Source: Paenibacillus sp. FSL H7-0331
GTDB taxonomy: Bacteria > Bacillota > Bacilli > Paenibacillales > NBRC-103111
Reading direction: 5' to 3'
Assembly (NCBI RefSeq): GCF_001956045.1
Contig: NZ_MRTH01000015.1
Span: 124,001 to 188,000 of the forward strand
Length of the DNA: 64,000 nt
The position numbers were made by a program, and so were the translations under genes. The stretch's first letter is position 1. Each line of letters begins with the position of its first letter. Under the pieces are notes generated by a model. The model saw nothing but the letters and a program-made list of their open reading frames with translations, had not been told where the DNA came from and did no database searches. This document shows positions 24,823 to 35,708 of this stretch, one piece after another.

Positions 24823-25773
24823 ATGTTGGATTATACGATTCGGCGGCTGCTTATAGCGCTGCCTGTACTGCTGGGCGTCACGCTGTTAAATTTTTTCATT
24901 ATCTATATGGCTCCCGGAGATCCCGTGGATTTGTACGCCAACCCGGATGTGACGGAAGCGGATAAGCTGGTACGGCGTGAAGCGCTTGGTCTGGATGCCC
25001 CGCTGATCGTTCAATATGTAAAATGGCTGGGTCGTCTGTTGATCGGTGATCTTGGCACTTCGTTCAGCTCCTTTCAACCCGTGTCGCATATGATTGTGGA
25101 ACGACTCGGAGCCACACTGCTGTTGATGGGGGCGGCTCTGCTAATCGCCTATCTGATTGCGATTCCGCTAGGCATCTTGAGTGCTGTCAAGCAGTATTCC
25201 TGGCTCGATTATGTGGCCTCCACCGGATCGTTTCTCGGCGTATCCGTACCCAGCTTTTTTCTCGGATTGGGCGTCATTTATTTGTTCGGCGTTACGTTCG
25301 GCATCCTGCCAACCGGAGGCATGAATACGATCGGCCAAGAAGGTGAGATGATCGATACGCTGAAGCATTTGATACTCCCGGCCCTTACGCTCGGCACCTC
25401 GATTGCAGGAGGTATGGTGCGTTATGTAAGGGCAAGCGTGCTGGAGGTGCTGAATCAGGACTACCTCCGTACGGCGAGGGCCAAGGGTTTGCCTGAATGG
25501 AAAGTCATTAACAAGCACACGCTCAAAAATGCGCTGATTCCGATCATTACGGTAGCAGGTCTGGACATTCCGATGCTGATCGGCGGTGCAGTCGTTACAG
25601 AAACGGTTTTTCAATGGTCGGGTATGGGCCAATTGACGATCCAGTCGATTCTGTCCCGCGATTATCCCGCCCTGATGGGCATTAATCTGGTCGCCGCCGT
25701 TTCCGTGCTGCTGTCCAACCTATGGGCCGATTTGATGTATGCCTTTGTCGATCCGCGAATCAAATACAATTAA
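24823..25773 (+). CDS. Peptide-type ABC transporter permease (DppB/OppB-like)
   Basis: 316 residues, six hydrophobic segments. The N-terminus MLDYTIRRLLIALPVLLGVT and the NFFIIYMAPGDPVD motif are typical of DppB/GsiC proteins. The cytoplasmic loop reads DYLRTARAKGLPEWKVINKHTLKNALIPII near 205-235, and the end LMYAFVDPRIKYN is the usual C-terminus. GGAGG 10 bases upstream. Forms the channel with the next gene. Confidence 0.93.
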   Translation: MLDYTIRRLLIALPVLLGVTLLNFFIIYMAPGDPVDLYANPDVTEADKLVRREALGLDAPLIVQYVKWLGRLLIGDLGTSFSSFQPVSHMIVERLGATLLLMGAALLIAYLIAIPLGILSAVKQYSWLDYVASTGSFLGVSVPSFFLGLGVIYLFGVTFGILPTGGMNTIGQEGEMIDTLKHLILPALTLGTSIAGGMVRYVRASVLEVLNQDYLRTARAKGLPEWKVINKHTLKNALIPIITVAGLDIPMLIGGAVVTETVFQWSGMGQLTIQSILSRDYPALMGINLVAAVSVLLSNLWADLMYAFVDPRIKYN

Positions 25774-25790
25774 GCAAAGAAGGTGCAGCT

Positions 25791-26717
25791 ATGCCCGCAG
25801 TATCATGGAGAGAACCAACAGATGAAAGAGCCATTCAAGGACTGGAACCGCTAGCCAAGCAGGATATGGATAAACAGGAAAGCTATTTCCGTTCGGTCAG
25901 CCGTCAATTCATGAAGCATAAAATGGCGGTAGCCGGTTTGCTGGTGTTTGCGCTGCTTCTCATTATGGCGTGCTTTGCACCGCTATTAGCTCCGTATGAT
26001 CCAAGTGTTATCCAGGATGAATTCAGCGCCGCGCCTTCGAGCAAATATTGGCTGGGCACCGATCAGGTAGGGCGTGATGTGCTCAGCAGACTGATTTATG
26101 CCTCACGCATATCATTATCGATCGGTCTCGGGTCCGTCGCCATCTATGTGGCTATCGGAACCGTAGTCGGCGCCATCGCAGGCTATTATGGCGGCAAGGT
26201 GGATATGATCATCAATCGTGTGATCGATGTGTTCATGTCGTTCCCTCATCTGATGGTTATCCTCGTCTTGGTGACGATCATCGGACCCGGACTGTCCAAC
26301 ATCGTCCTGGTGCTCGGTCTACTGGGGTGGCCTAGCGTTGCGAGACTTGTGCGAGGCAGTGTGCTGTCAATCAAGCAAATGGAGTTTGTAAAAGCCGCTC
26401 AGGCGCTGGGATTAAGCAAACGGCAAATCATTTTCCATGAGATATTGCCGAATGCGATGAGCCCTTTGCTCGTCAATGCCACCTTCGGCGCCGCCACGGC
26501 CATACTCTCCGAGTCGTCGCTCAGCTTTCTCGGTATGGGCGTTCAGCCGCCGACCGCCAGCTGGGGCAACATGCTGACAGCCGCCCAATCGATCACAACC
26601 TTGCAAAGCGAGCCATGGCTCTGGATTCCTGCCGGCTTGATGATTGTCTTTACCGTACTCGCTATCAATTTTGTTGGAGACGGCGTGCGTGATGCGTTGG
26701 ACCCCAAAAGGAAATAA
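25791..26717 (+). CDS. Peptide-type ABC transporter permease (DppC/OppC-like)
   Basis: 308 residues from ATG 25791 (AAGAAGGTG upstream; the longer frame overlaps dppB). A hydrophilic N-terminus is followed by MAVAGLLVFALLLIMACFAP, the DppC-type first helix, then APYDP, WLGTDQVGRDVLSRL, the EAA-type loop FVKAAQALGLSKRQIIFHEI, and SSLSFLGMGVQPPTASWGNM, ending FVGDGVRDALDPKRK. All are conserved in the family. Last permease of the operon; the MFS gene follows within 56 bases. Confidence 0.93.
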   Translation: MPAVSWREPTDERAIQGLEPLAKQDMDKQESYFRSVSRQFMKHKMAVAGLLVFALLLIMACFAPLLAPYDPSVIQDEFSAAPSSKYWLGTDQVGRDVLSRLIYASRISLSIGLGSVAIYVAIGTVVGAIAGYYGGKVDMIINRVIDVFMSFPHLMVILVLVTIIGPGLSNIVLVLGLLGWPSVARLVRGSVLSIKQMEFVKAAQALGLSKRQIIFHEILPNAMSPLLVNATFGAATAILSESSLSFLGMGVQPPTASWGNMLTAAQSITTLQSEPWLWIPAGLMIVFTVLAINFVGDGVRDALDPKRK

Positions 26718-26772
26718 ATAAAGCGCGCGCAAGCCATACATGCCATACAGACCGAAGGTGGAATTGCTAATT

Positions 26773-28426
<1,654 letters not shown>

Positions 28427-28471
28427 TCATTCATTATCAGCTTGTTTGGGTCAGCTTGTCCACCGTCAAAA

Positions 28472-28539
28472 AACAGGAGGACACTGCGCCCTCACGCCGT
28501 ATCCTCCTGCCTATATCCTCCTGCCTATATCCTCCTGCC
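28472..28539 (-). terminator. Terminator after the M20 gene with three copies of the 5' arm
   Basis: On the minus strand CAGGAGGA ... TCCTCCTG (28474-28481) followed by TTTTTT. The 5' arm TCCTCCTG (plus) occurs three times with a 14-base period, at 28502-28509, 28516-28523 and 28530-28537, so any copy can pair with the single 3' arm. This looks like slippage within a terminator stem. Confidence 0.75.
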
Positions 28540-28554
28540 TATATTCCCCTCCCC

Positions 28555-29988
28555 TTAAGCCCCTCTGACAGGACCTGGGATCAGACCGTCCGGAATCGGA
28601 CATATATAACTTCTGCCACTCAGCTGCTTCGCGTGTTCCTCCTTGGCTTGTTCCAGTACCTCGGGCTTGGACAACAGCTCAACAGCTGTCGCCGCGATCA
28701 CTTTTCCTGCATGCAGCATGCCTTTGTGGCCGATCGACATCCCGACCTGACTGACCGCCTGCCAGGAATGGAGAGCCGTACCCAGCGCCATGCTGGTGAT
28801 CCAGCTCTGTACAGTAGGTACGTTCCAGCTGACATCTCCCACATCGGTTGAACCCATAGCGACAGTAATTTCTTGTTTAACCTCGTACGGTTCCAGACGA
28901 TCGGACAGCACCTTACCTGACAGCTCCTGCGGCAAATTGTGGTTTTTCTCAGCATCCGATAAAGTAGCACGTATTTCGCTCGCAAACTGTAGTTCCGTTT
29001 CATCAAAAACCGGGCAGCCCAGTTGAATAAATTGTTCATGCATCACCTGTTCCAAGATCCGGTTGACAATCAGCTCAGACGAGCCGGAATCAAATATAAT
29101 CTCAAGCTCGGTCCCGGTCATTAACGCCGCTCCTTTGGCGACATTGCAAATTCGCTCATATAAATCGGCCAGCTGCTCGGAACGCGGAACGCGCATTTTA
29201 TACAACACCTCGGCTTCCGACTGGACGACATTTGGCGATAAGCCGCCGGTATTCGTAATCGCATAATGAAGGCGCGCATCCGAAATAATGTGCTCGCGCA
29301 AATAATTGCAGCCAACGTTCATTAACTCGACTGCATCCAGCGCGCTTCGTCCCAAGTGTGCGTCTCCACCAGCATGGGCACTGCGCCCCTTGAACCTGTA
29401 GTAAACCTGGCAGGTAGCCAAGCTCGACGTACTCATAATATGGCTGGTTGTCCCCGGATGCCAGGTTACTGCGGCATCGACATCGGCAAACAGCCCATTT
29501 TTCACCATGAAGCCTTTACCGCCGCCACCTTCCTCAGCAGGGCATCCATATAAGCGAACCGTGCCTGGCAGCTTATGCTTCTCTATATATTGACGCACAG
29601 CTACTGCCGCAGCCAATGCCCCACTGCCAAGCAGGTTGTGTCCGCAGCCGTGCCCATTTGCTCCACTAACGATCGGAGCTTTCCGGGACTCTCCCTTCTT
29701 CTGACTGAGCCCGGACAACGCATCGTATTCTGCGAGTACAACAATGACCGGCTTACCTTGTCCGTAGCTTCCAACGAGAGCTGTTGGAATACCACCTGCT
29801 TCACGCTGTACCGTAAAGCCCTCCTGTTCCAGCACCTCGGCAAACAATGCAGCCGACTGCCGTTCCTCATAGCGCGTTTCTGCGTATTCCCATATTTGAT
29901 TACTGACCTTGATAAACAAGTCTCTCTGGTTCTCTATCGAATCCGCAATTTCTTGAACTCTGTCTGAAATATGTTGTACGTCTGTCAT
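28555..29988 (-). CDS. M20 family metallo-amidohydrolase (AbgB-like)
   Basis: 477 residues. Metal-site motifs: VIVVLAEYDALSGLSQKKGE near 82, SGANGHGCGHNLLGSGALAA near 110-128, LYGCPAEEGGGGKGFMVKNG near 147-165 (catalytic E-E), AVTWHPGTTSH near 178, then the lid domain AHAGGDAHLGRSALDAVELM. The pattern matches AbgB/amidohydrolase proteins that split p-aminobenzoyl-glutamate or similar N-acyl amino acids. Cytoplasmic. Transcribed alone between the VOC gene and the YesN-type regulator; its terminator has a repeated arm. A link with the nearby peptide importer is possible but not shown. Confidence 0.9.
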   Translation of the reverse strand: MTDVQHISDRVQEIADSIENQRDLFIKVSNQIWEYAETRYEERQSAALFAEVLEQEGFTVQREAGGIPTALVGSYGQGKPVIVVLAEYDALSGLSQKKGESRKAPIVSGANGHGCGHNLLGSGALAAAVAVRQYIEKHKLPGTVRLYGCPAEEGGGGKGFMVKNGLFADVDAAVTWHPGTTSHIMSTSSLATCQVYYRFKGRSAHAGGDAHLGRSALDAVELMNVGCNYLREHIISDARLHYAITNTGGLSPNVVQSEAEVLYKMRVPRSEQLADLYERICNVAKGAALMTGTELEIIFDSGSSELIVNRILEQVMHEQFIQLGCPVFDETELQFASEIRATLSDAEKNHNLPQELSGKVLSDRLEPYEVKQEITVAMGSTDVGDVSWNVPTVQSWITSMALGTALHSWQAVSQVGMSIGHKGMLHAGKVIAATAVELLSKPEVLEQAKEEHAKQLSGRSYICPIPDGLIPGPVRGA

Positions 29989-30029
29989 GGCCTGTCAGCT
30001 CCTATATCGTAAATCTCCCTCAGGAATTT

Positions 30030-31637
30030 TTACTTTCGGTGTTTCTTTCTGAATTCCAGAGGATTCATGTCTGTGACGCGTTTGAACATTTTTGAAAAAT
30101 GGGAAAAGTTGGTGTATCCGATTGAGGTTGCAATTTCACTAACCGACTTGTCCGATTGAATGAGTAACGATTGGGCTAATTTAAAGCGCTCTTCGATCAG
30201 ATAATCGAATAAGGATGTGCCTGTCTCTTTTTTAAATATTCTCGATAAGTAATCTGGACTTAAAAATACATTCGCAGCTATGTCATCTCGGGATATATCC
30301 TTGTCCATATTTTCGGAAATGTAGGCCTTCACTTGATTGATGACAGTATGGGATTCCTCAATGGATTGAATAAAATCGACAGCAAGCTCAACAACTTCTT
30401 TGGACCATTCCTGCAAATTGGAAACGGTACGTGTAACCGATGCCATTTGTTGGGTAGACAATCTTTCCGAGAATATCAAATGAGCCTGTAGTCCTTTTAA
30501 TTGAAGCACATGATAAACCATTTGGAGGAAATTATGATAAAATTCCTGCAGCATTTTGGCGCTGCCTTCAGTTTGCTTCATATCTTCAAGGTAATGATGA
30601 ATATCTTCCTGCAGCGATGTTTTCGAACCTTGTTTAAGTAATTCCAGCCAGCTGCTTATATTCGGTTGTTGGATAGGGTCCTGAAGCTCGAATATTTCGT
30701 CCAAACGATAAACCTTTCGCGCATTGGTTACATTATTTCTATCCTTTTCAATCAAGGATTGTACCGCTTTATGAATGTCGACAATATCCGTAACCTCACC
30801 AATATAGCACGATAATTCACAATAGAAATACTCATCACAAGAACGAACATAACTCATGAGCTCTGCCTCCAGGTAGGCTGTGGATACAAGAAGCGCATGG
30901 TCCCGAGGGAGTAAGGCGACCAGATTCCTCTCCGAAATGGGTACCACACATCCCCCCTCAAGCCCATCCAAATGAAAGCTGTGCTCAGCGGCATTACGAA
31001 GCGCATATTCCATGATCTTCTTCTCGCGTTCTGACAGCTCTTTGCTCCAGCCGCGAACGGCTATTAGAATCGGCACAAATTGATCATCGGGGAGATAAGG
31101 TATATTACGTTTATAGATCAGCTCGCTGATCTGCTCGGGATGGGAGGATACCGTTTGATGAATCAGATCCAGCCAAAAACGCTCCACCAATAACGGATGG
31201 TGTGCAGACCATAGCTGATAATAATGTTTTAAGGTTTCGGTAAATTTAACAGCTTCGCTATCGGATTCAATTTTTTGTATGGCTTTATGGAGCACAGCTT
31301 CGAGTTCCGTGTATCGAACCGGTTTTAACAGATAGTCAAGGCTTCCCAATTGAAGCGCCTTTTTGGCGTATTCAAAATCCGCATGGCAGGTTAAAAACAG
31401 ACTCACGGTTGCCGGATAATGCTCCTTAACCCAGGTTAATAAGTCAATTCCGTTTCCCTGAGGCATTTCTATATCACAGATCATCAAACTGATGGCCTGA
31501 CTTGTATAAATCTCCTTTGCTTGACGAATGTTGTAGGCTACATATACTTGAGTAACCCCAAGCTTCGCCCAATCAATTCCGGTCTCTATTCCATGTGCGG
31601 CATGAATTTCATCATCTACAATAAGCACTCCATCCAT
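30030..31637 (-). CDS. YesN-type response regulator with AraC output domain (second locus)
   Basis: 535 residues from ATG 31637; an ATG two codons upstream (31643) is also possible. Receiver: LIVDDEIHAAHGIE, phospho-D in SLMICDIEMPQGNGID near 54, K in YLLKPVRYTELE near 104. The middle part is low in known motifs. AraC domain at the end: DISRDDIAANVFLSPDYLSR, ETGTSLFDYLIEERFKLAQS, SEIATSIGYTNFSHFSKMF and DMNPLEFRKKHRK. It is the last gene of the second sugar locus, separated by a 187-base gap with a strong hairpin. It pairs with the kinase at 32964. Confidence 0.92.
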   Translation of the reverse strand: MDGVLIVDDEIHAAHGIETGIDWAKLGVTQVYVAYNIRQAKEIYTSQAISLMICDIEMPQGNGIDLLTWVKEHYPATVSLFLTCHADFEYAKKALQLGSLDYLLKPVRYTELEAVLHKAIQKIESDSEAVKFTETLKHYYQLWSAHHPLLVERFWLDLIHQTVSSHPEQISELIYKRNIPYLPDDQFVPILIAVRGWSKELSEREKKIMEYALRNAAEHSFHLDGLEGGCVVPISERNLVALLPRDHALLVSTAYLEAELMSYVRSCDEYFYCELSCYIGEVTDIVDIHKAVQSLIEKDRNNVTNARKVYRLDEIFELQDPIQQPNISSWLELLKQGSKTSLQEDIHHYLEDMKQTEGSAKMLQEFYHNFLQMVYHVLQLKGLQAHLIFSERLSTQQMASVTRTVSNLQEWSKEVVELAVDFIQSIEESHTVINQVKAYISENMDKDISRDDIAANVFLSPDYLSRIFKKETGTSLFDYLIEERFKLAQSLLIQSDKSVSEIATSIGYTNFSHFSKMFKRVTDMNPLEFRKKHRK

Positions 31638-31754
31638 GATCAACCCTCCGTCCCCAAGTACGTATTCTGACTGTATAGGATGATTATAACATTAAACCCG
31701 ATGGGTAAAGGGAGCTACCCTTCGTCACAAGGAAGGTTGTCAGATTTAGCGCAC

Positions 31755-31789
31755 ATAAAGTCCATGATCTCCATGACCATGGACTTTAT
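31755..31789. promoter_or_regulatory. 12-base-pair hairpin between the oxidoreductase and regulator genes
   Basis: ATAAAGTCCATG (31755-31766) and CATGGACTTTAT (31778-31789) are perfect inverted repeats with an 11-base loop. No long T-run follows on either strand. It may attenuate transcription into the regulator gene or protect mRNA ends. Confidence 0.5.
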
Positions 31790-31823
31790 TCATAGGAGGA
31801 CCTTACTATCTTGCCTTCAAACC

Positions 31824-32942
31824 TTATTGATTAAGGGTAACAAATTCAGCAAAATCAATGGTTTTCCCTGTTTCGGCGGATTGATAGACAGCTTCCAGTA
31901 TCTGGGTTACTACATACGCTTGCTCTGCTTTGACCAACGGGTCCGTATCATGGATGATGCACTCCAGCCATTGCTCAGCCTCCAACACGCCGGGAGCTTC
32001 ATCCTTGCCCGTAAAGTAAGCAACACTCGCGCCGGTATTCGGCGTAATTTCAACCAGCTTGCCGTACTGTGCCTTATTAAAGACAAGCTCTGTTTTTCTA
32101 TTCGCCCCAACCTTCATTTCAGCTCCGCCATCAACTCCAAATAAGGAGGTCTTCGCTTCTTTGGCATCAGTCGTATTAAGCGCCCAGGAGCACTCCAGGA
32201 ATACGGTCGCACCATCCTCCATTTTGATAAAAGCAAAAGCCGAATCCTCTACATCAAAGGTCGCCGGATCCCAAGGTCCGAATAAATTACCTTCGATGTT
32301 GTCCTTCATTTTATAATATACCGAACCTGTCACCGATTGAGGCTTATAGTTGTCCATGCACCATAATGTCAAATCGAGTGCGTGGGTACCAATATCGATT
32401 AAAGCCCCACCGCCCTGCAGCTTCTTGTCGGTAAACACACCCCATGTCGGAACAGCTTTTCTGCGAACTGCATGGGCTTTAGCCATATAGACCTCACCCA
32501 AATCTCCCTTCGAGCAAGCACGGTACAATACCTGGGACTCCTCGTTAAACCGATTTTGATAACCAATGGTCAGCTTTTTACCGGTTCTCCTCGATGCATC
32601 CAGCATTTTTTTGGCCTCGACAGAATTAATCGCCATCGGTTTTTCGCACATCACGTGCTTGCCTGATTCCAATGCATCTACAGTAATAAAGGAATGATAC
32701 AAATTAGGCGTCAACACATGAACGACATCGATAGACTTGTCCTTTAGCAGCTCCTTATAGTCCGTATACACGGCAGCATCAGGAACTCCAAATTCCGCCG
32801 CTGCTGTAATAGCTCTATCCTCCACCACATCGCAAAAGGCAACCATTTTTCCCAGATGAGGCAGTTTGGCTAGTGATGGCATATGTTTCTGATGTGCAAT
32901 GGCTCCGCAGCCAATAATTCCGATTTTTAAAGGTTCATTCAT
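31824..32942 (-). CDS. Gfo/Idh/MocA family oxidoreductase (second locus)
   Basis: 372 residues. Rossmann domain: IGIIGCGAIAHQKHMPSLAK near 6-25, VAFCDVVEDRA, VVHVLTPNLYHSFIT, and HVMCEKPMAINSVEA near 95 (E-K-P). Catalytic block GGGALIDIGTHALDLTLW near 180-197 with intact D, H and D. The family oxidises or isomerises sugars with NAD(P). The same operon encodes a TIM-barrel isomerase; in several characterised pathways such pairs oxidise C3 of a glycoside and then eliminate the aglycone. That role here is inference. Confidence 0.92.
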   Translation of the reverse strand: MNEPLKIGIIGCGAIAHQKHMPSLAKLPHLGKMVAFCDVVEDRAITAAAEFGVPDAAVYTDYKELLKDKSIDVVHVLTPNLYHSFITVDALESGKHVMCEKPMAINSVEAKKMLDASRRTGKKLTIGYQNRFNEESQVLYRACSKGDLGEVYMAKAHAVRRKAVPTWGVFTDKKLQGGGALIDIGTHALDLTLWCMDNYKPQSVTGSVYYKMKDNIEGNLFGPWDPATFDVEDSAFAFIKMEDGATVFLECSWALNTTDAKEAKTSLFGVDGGAEMKVGANRKTELVFNKAQYGKLVEITPNTGASVAYFTGKDEAPGVLEAEQWLECIIHDTDPLVKAEQAYVVTQILEAVYQSAETGKTIDFAEFVTLNQ

Positions 32943-32963
32943 AATGTAACCACTCCTCTATAC

Positions 32964-34721
32964 TTATAAGTTTTTTTCATTATCCATCGCTTCCATCGGC
33001 AGCTGGATTTCAACCTTCGCGCCGCTTTCGGGTCCATTCATGAACACCACGTGAGCCCGATTCGGATACAGCAGCGCAATTCTGCGTTTTACATTCCAGA
33101 TCCCGACGTTCTCTCCTTTATCGTTCATCAGATCCTCATCCGATTGCAGCCGCTGAAGCACATCATCGGGAAATCCCTTGCCCGAATCCTCAATGGAAAT
33201 TTTCAACAAGTCCCCTTCGGCAGATGACTCGGAGTCTATGACAATATGAATATGAATAGAATCGTCCATCGTGACCGCATGTTTAATTGTATTCTCCACA
33301 AAAGTTTGCACGATCAAGGGTGGAACCTGAATTTCCTCCAAGTCATCCTTCAGGGTCACCTCGTAATCGAGATGCTTCGGAAACCTCATTTTTTGAATGT
33401 TCAAGTAATTGCACGTATGTCTGATTTCATCTTGTAAAGGGACAAACGTCAGGTTACTGCGGAACATGTACCGAAAGTACTCAACCAGCGATAAGGACAT
33501 TTCCTGAATCAGCTCGTACTTCTGAGCCTGAGCCAGATGATACACAATATTTAAGGAATTCAAGTAAAAATGCGGATTGATTTGCAGCTGCAAATGCTTA
33601 AGCTCCGCACGCTGACTGCTCAATTGCTCCTCATATACATCGATTTTCAATTGTTCAATTTGAGCAACCATATCATTGAACGCTGCATTTATCACTTCAA
33701 ATTCACCGGAGGATGGGTAAGGCACGATTCGGGTATCCCATTTGCCTTCCTTAAATCTCCGCATCGCCATTAATAATTTGTAGATCGGACGCAGAATGAG
33801 CTTTCTCAAAAACAACAGCAGCAGCAGCAGCATAATGACAAAGCCAAGAGGAACTATCAGCACAACCCGTTGAAAAATAGGCAGCTTCTCCATAATTCCA
33901 TTTTCCGGGATCAGCACCGTCAGATAGAAGCTGCCCTTCTTGGAACGTTCTGCAACCTCCAAGTATGTGTGGTTGTTACCGGTTAGCTTGTATATTTCAT
34001 CTTCGAGTGTCAGATCGATGCCATTCTGTGCAATAAACTCCTGATGATCCATTGGTTCATGGTGTTCCGTAGACAAAACTGAAATCCCGGTTTCCCCCAA
34101 ATCGATCAAATTGAGCGGAATCATCATCCTTTTTACATTCACCCATGCCCCTACATATACATTGCCTATCTTGGCGACATGGCTCAGATAATGCTCTTGG
34201 TCAATTTGTTGGACACACCATTTCAGTGTACATTCTTGCTCCATTTGTGCGTTATTCTTCAGCATGGAGGTGAGAAGTATTCGAGCTTGATCCCTCTCAT
34301 CAAAGCTTAATGCCAGGTTCGGTCCGATTAAAAAATCATCATTATTTTCCGAATAAACAAAGAACATATCCATCGTTTTACTGTTATTTATAGTAGTCGA
34401 TATATTATTGAACAATCGAATTCGGGCTTCCTGGTATCTTACTGAATAGTAGGCATCCGGCTGATCAAGAATGATCAAATCGGTTTCTTCAGCAACCATA
34501 TTGTATAAGTACTCATCCGCTTCTCCGAGCGTACGATCGATCTGCCCCATATACAGGGTAACGAGATTCTTATTGGATTGGGCTACTTGGTCCCTGACGA
34601 CCTTACCCGCATAAGAGCTGTAATAGATCATCCAGACCATCAAAGGAATGAAGATTGCAAAAAAAGCCAAACCAATTCGAAATCTCAGAGATTTAAAAAA
34701 TTCCTTGTTCATAAATCCCAT
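32964..34721 (-). CDS. YesM-type sensor histidine kinase (second locus)
   Basis: 585 residues. Membrane segments near 14-35 and 280-305 flank an extracellular sensor. A HAMP-like linker (ILRPIYKLLMAMRRFKEGKW) leads to the H-box LQLQINPHFYLNSLNIVYHL near residue 385, N-box QTFVENTIKHAV and G-box IEDSGKGFPDDVL. Note FYLNSLN in place of the more common FLYNTLD. The GGAGG ribosome site, 9 bases before ATG 34721, lies inside an inverted repeat (34728-34781) that could hide it. Probably signals an extracellular glycan fragment to the YesN-type regulator at 30030. Confidence 0.92.
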   Translation of the reverse strand: MGFMNKEFFKSLRFRIGLAFFAIFIPLMVWMIYYSSYAGKVVRDQVAQSNKNLVTLYMGQIDRTLGEADEYLYNMVAEETDLIILDQPDAYYSVRYQEARIRLFNNISTTINNSKTMDMFFVYSENNDDFLIGPNLALSFDERDQARILLTSMLKNNAQMEQECTLKWCVQQIDQEHYLSHVAKIGNVYVGAWVNVKRMMIPLNLIDLGETGISVLSTEHHEPMDHQEFIAQNGIDLTLEDEIYKLTGNNHTYLEVAERSKKGSFYLTVLIPENGIMEKLPIFQRVVLIVPLGFVIMLLLLLLFLRKLILRPIYKLLMAMRRFKEGKWDTRIVPYPSSGEFEVINAAFNDMVAQIEQLKIDVYEEQLSSQRAELKHLQLQINPHFYLNSLNIVYHLAQAQKYELIQEMSLSLVEYFRYMFRSNLTFVPLQDEIRHTCNYLNIQKMRFPKHLDYEVTLKDDLEEIQVPPLIVQTFVENTIKHAVTMDDSIHIHIVIDSESSAEGDLLKISIEDSGKGFPDDVLQRLQSDEDLMNDKGENVGIWNVKRRIALLYPNRAHVVFMNGPESGAKVEIQLPMEAMDNEKNL

Positions 34722-34727
34722 TTCTTC

Positions 34728-34781
34728 TGACCTCCATGATCGTGATGTCTATAACCGATAATTATATCATGGAAGAGGTCA
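34728..34781 (-). promoter_or_regulatory. Inverted repeat that can hide the kinase ribosome site
   Basis: On the minus strand TGACCTCTTCCATGAT (34766-34781) pairs with ATCATGGAGGTCA (34728-34740), with a 3-base bulge. The second arm contains the GGAGG ribosome site of the kinase gene. It sits in the 108-base gap after the isomerase gene and could lower kinase translation relative to transporter genes. Confidence 0.45.
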
Positions 34782-34829
34782 ACCAGAATACGTTCCGGCT
34801 GACCCCTTGCGGCTTCGGATTGAGATCTC

Positions 34830-35687
34830 TTACACCGTTATTTGCTGCAGCAGTCTTTCCAGGTTGCGATAGCTGGTGGCTACCCCTTCAACCTCGTCAC
34901 CAGCGGTTACATCCTGTTCAACAAATACATACTTGGCATGTCCAAGCGATGTGGCTTCCTTTAAATAGTCCACAATAGGGAGGGTTCCCTGACCAATTTG
35001 GGTAAAATGAGCCGGGTCCTGAGTTTTATAAAGCTCGTCTATCGTGATGCTGCTGTTAGCCCCGAATACATCAAACCAATTGACAGGCTGAGCCGCCGCA
35101 GGCAGATCCTTTTGATGCAGCATGATGCAGCGATCTCCCAGCTTGCTCATCCATTCTATCGGATCAACTCCGCCTCTAACCGCCCAATACGTATCCAGTT
35201 CAAACTTCACCAGCTGTGGATCGGTATGCGCGAGCATAAGGTCCATAACCGTTTCACCCTCAAACACCTGAAATTCCTGAAAATGATTGTGATAATATAA
35301 TTGCATACCGCCACTCTTACATATTTCCCCATATCTATTAAATGATTCACAGAAATTCAGTACATCCCGTTTATTGGCAAAGAAAGCGATCGAACATCCG
35401 ATTCCTGTGCTCCCGATTTCTTGATTAGCCGCTATGATACCTTCCCAGTCTGTCTCCTCATTCACACGGGTATGACTGCTGACAGCTTTCATGCCAAGAC
35501 GATCCAACTGCCTCCTTACCTCAGAGGGAGTAATATTCCCCCCAAGACTTAAGCCCTCATCAGTTTTACGAATGACCATTTCCAGATTGGTGTAGCCGAT
35601 CTGCGCCAGCTTTTCCAAGGTCCCGATATAATCACGTTGTAACGCATCCTTCACCGAAAATAACTGTAATCCGATTGATATTGTCAT
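34830..35687 (-). CDS. Sugar phosphate isomerase/epimerase family TIM-barrel protein
   Basis: 285 residues from ATG 35687, which has GGAGG 5 bases upstream (ATG 35699 overlaps that site). AP-endonuclease-2/xylose-isomerase-like barrel: ISIGLQLFSVKDALQRDYIG, IGYTNLEMVIR, MQLYYHNHFQEFQVFEG near 134 (metal site HNH), VKFELDTYWAVRGGVDPIEW (E and D) and MLHQKDLP. The E-x-D, H-x-H pattern binds a divalent metal for hydride shift or proton transfer on a keto sugar. It is the fourth gene of the transporter operon and probably acts with the Gfo/Idh enzyme. Confidence 0.88.
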   Translation of the reverse strand: MTISIGLQLFSVKDALQRDYIGTLEKLAQIGYTNLEMVIRKTDEGLSLGGNITPSEVRRQLDRLGMKAVSSHTRVNEETDWEGIIAANQEIGSTGIGCSIAFFANKRDVLNFCESFNRYGEICKSGGMQLYYHNHFQEFQVFEGETVMDLMLAHTDPQLVKFELDTYWAVRGGVDPIEWMSKLGDRCIMLHQKDLPAAAQPVNWFDVFGANSSITIDELYKTQDPAHFTQIGQGTLPIVDYLKEATSLGHAKYVFVEQDVTAGDEVEGVATSYRNLERLLQQITV

Positions 35688-35708
35688 AATAGCCTCCATT
35701 TTTGATTC

